Shown here piece by piece: positions 61,311-64,000 of a stretch of DNA of 64,000 nucleotides; the stretch's first letter is position 1, and every line of letters starts with the position of its first letter. The DNA comes from Cecembia calidifontis. GTDB taxonomy: Bacteria; Bacteroidota; Bacteroidia; Cytophagales; Cyclobacteriaceae. The position numbers were made by a program, and so were the translations under genes. Location: contig NZ_SGXG01000001.1 of assembly GCF_004216715.1 (NCBI RefSeq), forward strand, positions 3,332,501-3,396,500. The letters are read 5' to 3'. The notes beneath the pieces are model-generated. The model was not told where the DNA came from. It ran no database searches and saw only the letters and a program-made list of their open reading frames with translations.

Positions 61311-62618
61311 ATGAAAATTACGAATTCGACAGAAAAAATCACACCTTTCGGAGGTTTTAATTTTGTTTTTAACTCTTTCAAAAATTCTGGTCTCCCAGAA
61401 CTCATTGATAATCAATTGGGGGTTAGAGCCTTAAGGGGAGGGTTTTCATACAGTGACATTTTCGCCAATCATATGGCTATTTTCTTTAATGGTGGCGACT
61501 GTACTGAAGATATCAATGTTCACTTGAGAGACGCACTTGAACAGGTCCCTTCATTTTCAGTATGCAGTGCCGATACAATTCTGAGAGGTATCAAAGAGCT
61601 TGCTGTTGATACAGAACTCTTTATAAATCCGTCCAGTGGAGTAAGCCATGAATTTAATATCAATGGAAAACTCAACAGCTTGTTGTTAAAATCAGCTTGT
61701 AAGACCGGATTACTCAAGTCAGGTGTTGCTTACGACCTCGATTATGACAACACCGTCATTCCAACTGAAAAGTACGATTCAAAAAAGACATATAAACACG
61801 TCTATGGATATCAGCCAGGTGTAGCTTCCATAGCACATCCTGAATTTTCACAGGCCATTCCTGTGTACGTAGAGGGCAGAAATGGCAACAGTCAGGCCAA
61901 ATATTTGCAGGCTGATACACTTACACGCATGTTTGGGCAGCTTACCAATGAAAATATCCGTATCGGAAGGTTCAGAGCCGATTCAGCATCCTATCAGGAA
62001 GAAGTTCTCCGCACACTGGAAGCACATACCGAAAGCTTTTATATACGGGCAAACAGATGTGCCAAACTGGATAATATCCTTGGAAGTATAGCCCCTGAGA
62101 AGTGGCAGAAAATACGTTTGGGTGTACAGGAAATGGAAGTTACTGACCTATCCGACTACAAACCTTTCGGTAAAGACAGGTCTTACAGGCTGGTCATTAC
62201 CAGAATCAGGCGTAAAGACGGGCAGGCAGATGTGTTTAGTGGAGATGCATTTACTTACAGGGCTATTCTGACCAATGAACATACATCGTCCAATGAAGCT
62301 GTTGTAAGGTTTTATAACGCCCGGGGTGCAAGCGAACGCTTGTTTGATGTACTCAACAATGACTTTGGCTGGTCTAAGTTGCCCTGTTCGTTCCTTGCAG
62401 AGAATACCTCCTTTATGCTTATGACGGCTATGTATGCCAATTTTTACACCTATATCATTGGAGAGTATTCCAGAAAAGTTGATTGGCTTAAGCCTACCGA
62501 CAGGCTCAAGAAGTTTATCTTCAGATTTATCACTGTTTCAGCCAAGTGGATAAGAACGGGAAGAAGAGAAGTGCTCAAACTGTTCACGAGTAAGGATTAC
62601 AAGCCGATTTTGAACTAA
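61311..62618 (+). CDS. IS1380-family transposase
   Basis: A 435-residue DDE transposase started at the ATG 61311 (MKITNSTEKITPFGGFNFVF); a TTG at 61299 opens the frame. The catalytic core shows AYDLDYDNTVIPTEKY with the first Asp, RFRADSASYQEEVL with the second, and RASERL-type C-terminal Glu context (YNARGASERLFDVLNNDFGW). The tail (FIFRFITVSAKWIRTGRREV) is typical of IS1380 and of the IS612-614 group of Bacteroides. No internal stop or frameshift, so the enzyme should be active. Confidence 0.93.
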   Translation: MKITNSTEKITPFGGFNFVFNSFKNSGLPELIDNQLGVRALRGGFSYSDIFANHMAIFFNGGDCTEDINVHLRDALEQVPSFSVCSADTILRGIKELAVDTELFINPSSGVSHEFNINGKLNSLLLKSACKTGLLKSGVAYDLDYDNTVIPTEKYDSKKTYKHVYGYQPGVASIAHPEFSQAIPVYVEGRNGNSQAKYLQADTLTRMFGQLTNENIRIGRFRADSASYQEEVLRTLEAHTESFYIRANRCAKLDNILGSIAPEKWQKIRLGVQEMEVTDLSDYKPFGKDRSYRLVITRIRRKDGQADVFSGDAFTYRAILTNEHTSSNEAVVRFYNARGASERLFDVLNNDFGWSKLPCSFLAENTSFMLMTAMYANFYTYIIGEYSRKVDWLKPTDRLKKFIFRFITVSAKWIRTGRREVLKLFTSKDYKPILN

Positions 62619-62851
62619 ATTCAGATAAAAACCCCTCAGGAGCTCAAAAAATAAAGATTTACAGGGAAGAGGTATGCCTTTTCCATTAAAATTGAGGAAA
62701 AAAACCGTCCATTTTATCCTCAAACCTAAAATCCATTGTCTCAAAACTATGAACACTCTTCAATCAAAGGGAAGAAATTCCCGAACTAGACCAAAAATGA
62801 ACACAAACAAGCAGATTCAAATCTCCAAACTAAAATCCTGCGGATTTTAGG

Positions 62852-62856
62852 TAATA
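62852..62856. repeat. Right target-site duplication of the IS element
   Basis: TAATA directly outside the right end, identical to 61182-61186. Confidence 0.8.
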
Positions 62857-62863
62857 GTAAATG

Positions 62864-62977
62864 TTATTGCTCTTCGGTATATTTTTCCAATTTCGCCCCT
62901 TCATTATATCCCTTTTTAAAAGCTTCCACAGCCTGATCCCAATTGTAAATACTATCAAATAGGAAAAAGGCAAAAAT
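62864..62977 (-). pseudogene. C-terminal coding relic beside the IS element
   Basis: A 37-codon minus-strand stretch without start, bounded by TGA (62978-62980) and ending at TAA (62864-62866). It reads FDSIYNWDQAVEAFKKGYNE and GAKLEKYTEEQ, a convincing C-terminus with no family recognised. The IS right flank lies 8 bp beyond its stop. Confidence 0.4.
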
Positions 62978-63147
62978 TCAAAGGAAAAAGAATCCTACAT
63001 CCCTCTTAGTAATCCTGATTTTTATATTGAATTAGGTTTAAATTAAACAAAAGATATCAGAGAGTTTAGTTACCAAAATAAATCAAAAAAACCTAAATCT
63101 CAAGTTTACACTAAATCTTAATAGGATAATAAAATATGTGCCCGAGC

Positions 63148-63699
63148 TTACTGCCTAACAATATTTAGGACATTTTTTGCCTGCTGTAGATGCCTTTTTT
63201 CATGTGCGACCATTATATCCAGAGCCTGTGGGAGGGAGTAAACGATCAGTTTATTTGCAGGGGAATGGATGATGGCTTCCTTTTCAATGTAAGGGCCCAA
63301 TTCCTTGATCCAGTTTTTTAAATCATCCTGATGCGACAAAAATTTTTCAATGATATGCTCTTCACCTTCCTTGATTTTTGGTTCCCATAACGGGAAAGTC
63401 CGGATTTTCTTTTTCCCACCATCAGAAACAGAGCGGTAGATCATATTTCCAAAGAGTTTGGTGAAAAAGCTGAATTTACCGATAAATGCGCCTACAAAAG
63501 TATTGTCTATCAATTGCTTGAAAATAGGGAAATAACTGCTGTTAACCGTAATCAGGTGTTCTAGATTCTCTGCGATGCTCCAGGTTTTGCTATCGGGTTT
63601 GAGAAAAAGGGTTTCCTTTTCTAAGCTGCCAAATGAGGCTTTGATTTCCTCACTGAGATGATCCAGTTCATTGATCCAATGCTGCGTTTTGATATCCAT
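63148..63699 (-). CDS. DinB-family (YfiT-like) putative metal-dependent protein
   Basis: A 183-residue soluble four-helix protein. DinB/YfiT members bind a metal through three histidines; the candidates here are ENLEHLITVNS (His near residue 47) and MVAHEKRHLQQAKNV (H-x3-H near 169-173). Hydrophobic helix FVGAFIGKFSFFTKLFG lies in the middle. Members act as thiol transferases or hydrolases dependent on bacillithiol or similar, or are uncharacterised. Monocistronic or co-transcribed with the next minus-strand gene 82 bp upstream. Confidence 0.85.
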   Translation of the reverse strand: MDIKTQHWINELDHLSEEIKASFGSLEKETLFLKPDSKTWSIAENLEHLITVNSSYFPIFKQLIDNTFVGAFIGKFSFFTKLFGNMIYRSVSDGGKKKIRTFPLWEPKIKEGEEHIIEKFLSHQDDLKNWIKELGPYIEKEAIIHSPANKLIVYSLPQALDIMVAHEKRHLQQAKNVLNIVRQ

Positions 63700-63781
63700 G
63701 GGCTCTAATTTTCAATGAATTTCGCAAAAACTTCTATCAATTCATCTATGGCATAAAGGTTTTTTCAAAGCCCACTTTACA

Positions 63782-64000
63782 CTATTTTTTGACTTCTGAT
63801 AATTCTTCCAAGGTTTGCAGGAGATGATTGGCAGTAGATTTTCCCAAAGACATCCTGGTCAAATAAGGAGCGTGTGGTAAAGTTTGATCTTCAAAATATT
63901 CGGGTTTAACAATATAGCCCAAAGCGTCCTGCCCGAGCCCCAGAACAAATTGTGGACCAACCTGCATCAAGGCTTTGGTTTGAAGGGCATAAATGGGGGC
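63782..64000 (-). CDS. Neutral ceramidase-like protein, C-terminal part
   Basis: The last 72 codons of a minus-strand gene that begins outside the window; the frame is open to base 64000. The segment GPQFVLGLGQDALGYIVKPE, then HAPYLTRMSLGKSTA, resembles the end of neutral/alkaline ceramidase-type amidohydrolases, whose members end with a (N/Q)DxxGYI motif. Identification rests on this short C-terminal stretch only. Confidence 0.6.
   Translation of the reverse strand, partial: APIYALQTKALMQVGPQFVLGLGQDALGYIVKPEYFEDQTLPHAPYLTRMSLGKSTANHLLQTLEELSEVKK

Larger units (their letters stand above)
61187..62851 (+). mobile_element. Complete IS1380-family insertion sequence (1665 bp)
   Basis: The left end CCTTAAATCCGCAGG and the inverted right end CCTAAAATCCGCAGG match at 14 of 15 positions, and TAATA is duplicated on both sides, a 5-bp target duplication. 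The single gene at 61311-62618 is an IS1380-type transposase. Both tips can fold: AAATCCGC/GCGGATTT on the left (61191-61209) and CTAAAATCC/GGATTTTAG on the right (62830-62850). The perfect duplication indicates a recent insertion that is probably still able to move. It lies between the acyl-CoA dehydrogenase gene and a decayed coding stretch. Confidence 0.88.

Overview
The window looks like chromosome of a member of the Bacteroidota, most likely a marine or aquatic Cytophagales bacterium of the Cyclobacteriaceae type. This is inferred from the gene families present (GH95, GH20, GH43, GH2, doubled DUF1080, DUF1460, DUF1593, TPR histidine kinases, LytTR regulators), Bacteroidota-style promoters (TAnnTTTG) and weak Shine-Dalgarno sites. 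No rRNA, tRNA, CRISPR array or prophage was found. Both window ends cut genes: a fumarylacetoacetate-hydrolase family gene on the left and a ceramidase-like gene on the right.

Layout. 0-3.1 kb: a minus-strand molybdenum cofactor operon (moaA-moaD-moeB-moaE, then the FAH-family gene). 3.3-7.6 kb: two divergent secreted serine peptidases (S9 and S10). 7.9-11.3 kb: a LytTR response regulator, a TonB-C-domain protein and a TPR sensor kinase that carries a frameshift. 11.6-15.1 kb: a GH95 fucosidase with an LgoD-like dehydrogenase. 15.1-17.1 kb: a decaying stretch with two gene relics and a SLOG-like protein. 17.2-20.4 kb: divergent Tat-exported Gfo/Idh/MocA oxidoreductase and GH20 hexosaminidase. 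20.8-26.7 kb: small exported protein, Na+:alanine symporter, glycerate kinase, glycogen branching enzyme. 27-30 kb: alpha/beta hydrolase and a LytS/LytTR two-component pair. 30-34.8 kb: a glucuronate pathway (uxaC, SDR fructuronate reductase, uxuA) with a divergent LacI regulator. 35-40 kb: Gfo/Idh plus double DUF1080 (3-keto-glycoside chemistry), divergent from a GH2 enzyme. 39.9-40.8 kb: a Xre-RES toxin-antitoxin pair with a two-site operator. 41-46.2 kb: two haem-binding-domain proteins, a frameshifted secreted protein, DUF1460, GH43, CDGSH and DUF1593 proteins. 46.3-52.2 kb: an acyl-CoA catabolic operon (SDR, acyl-CoA dehydrogenase, APH-like kinase, hydroxyacyl-CoA dehydrogenase), a divergent quinone-oxidoreductase-like gene and a TetR regulator. 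52.4-58.9 kb: tyrS, an ABC exporter, and a two-gene unit of a GCS2-CBS fusion ligase plus an AstE/AspA-like hydrolase. 59.3-64 kb: a second acyl-CoA dehydrogenase, a complete IS1380-family element with a 5-bp target duplication, a DinB-like protein and the ceramidase-like gene.

The main theme is scavenging of plant or algal polysaccharide and glycan sugars (fucose, hexosamine, uronate, pentose and galactoside types), with uptake and storage functions around it. Regulation visible in sequence includes LacI-type palindromes at 33.6 and 37.9 kb, a TetR autoregulatory palindrome over its own -7 box, and twin palindromes before the toxin-antitoxin operon. The best candidates for little-described biology are the GCS2-CBS/aspartoacylase-like pair at 55.9-58.9 kb and the split ACAD10/11-like kinase-dehydrogenase operon at 46.3-50.2 kb. 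Several intergenic regions carry related degenerate repeats and remnants of genes.
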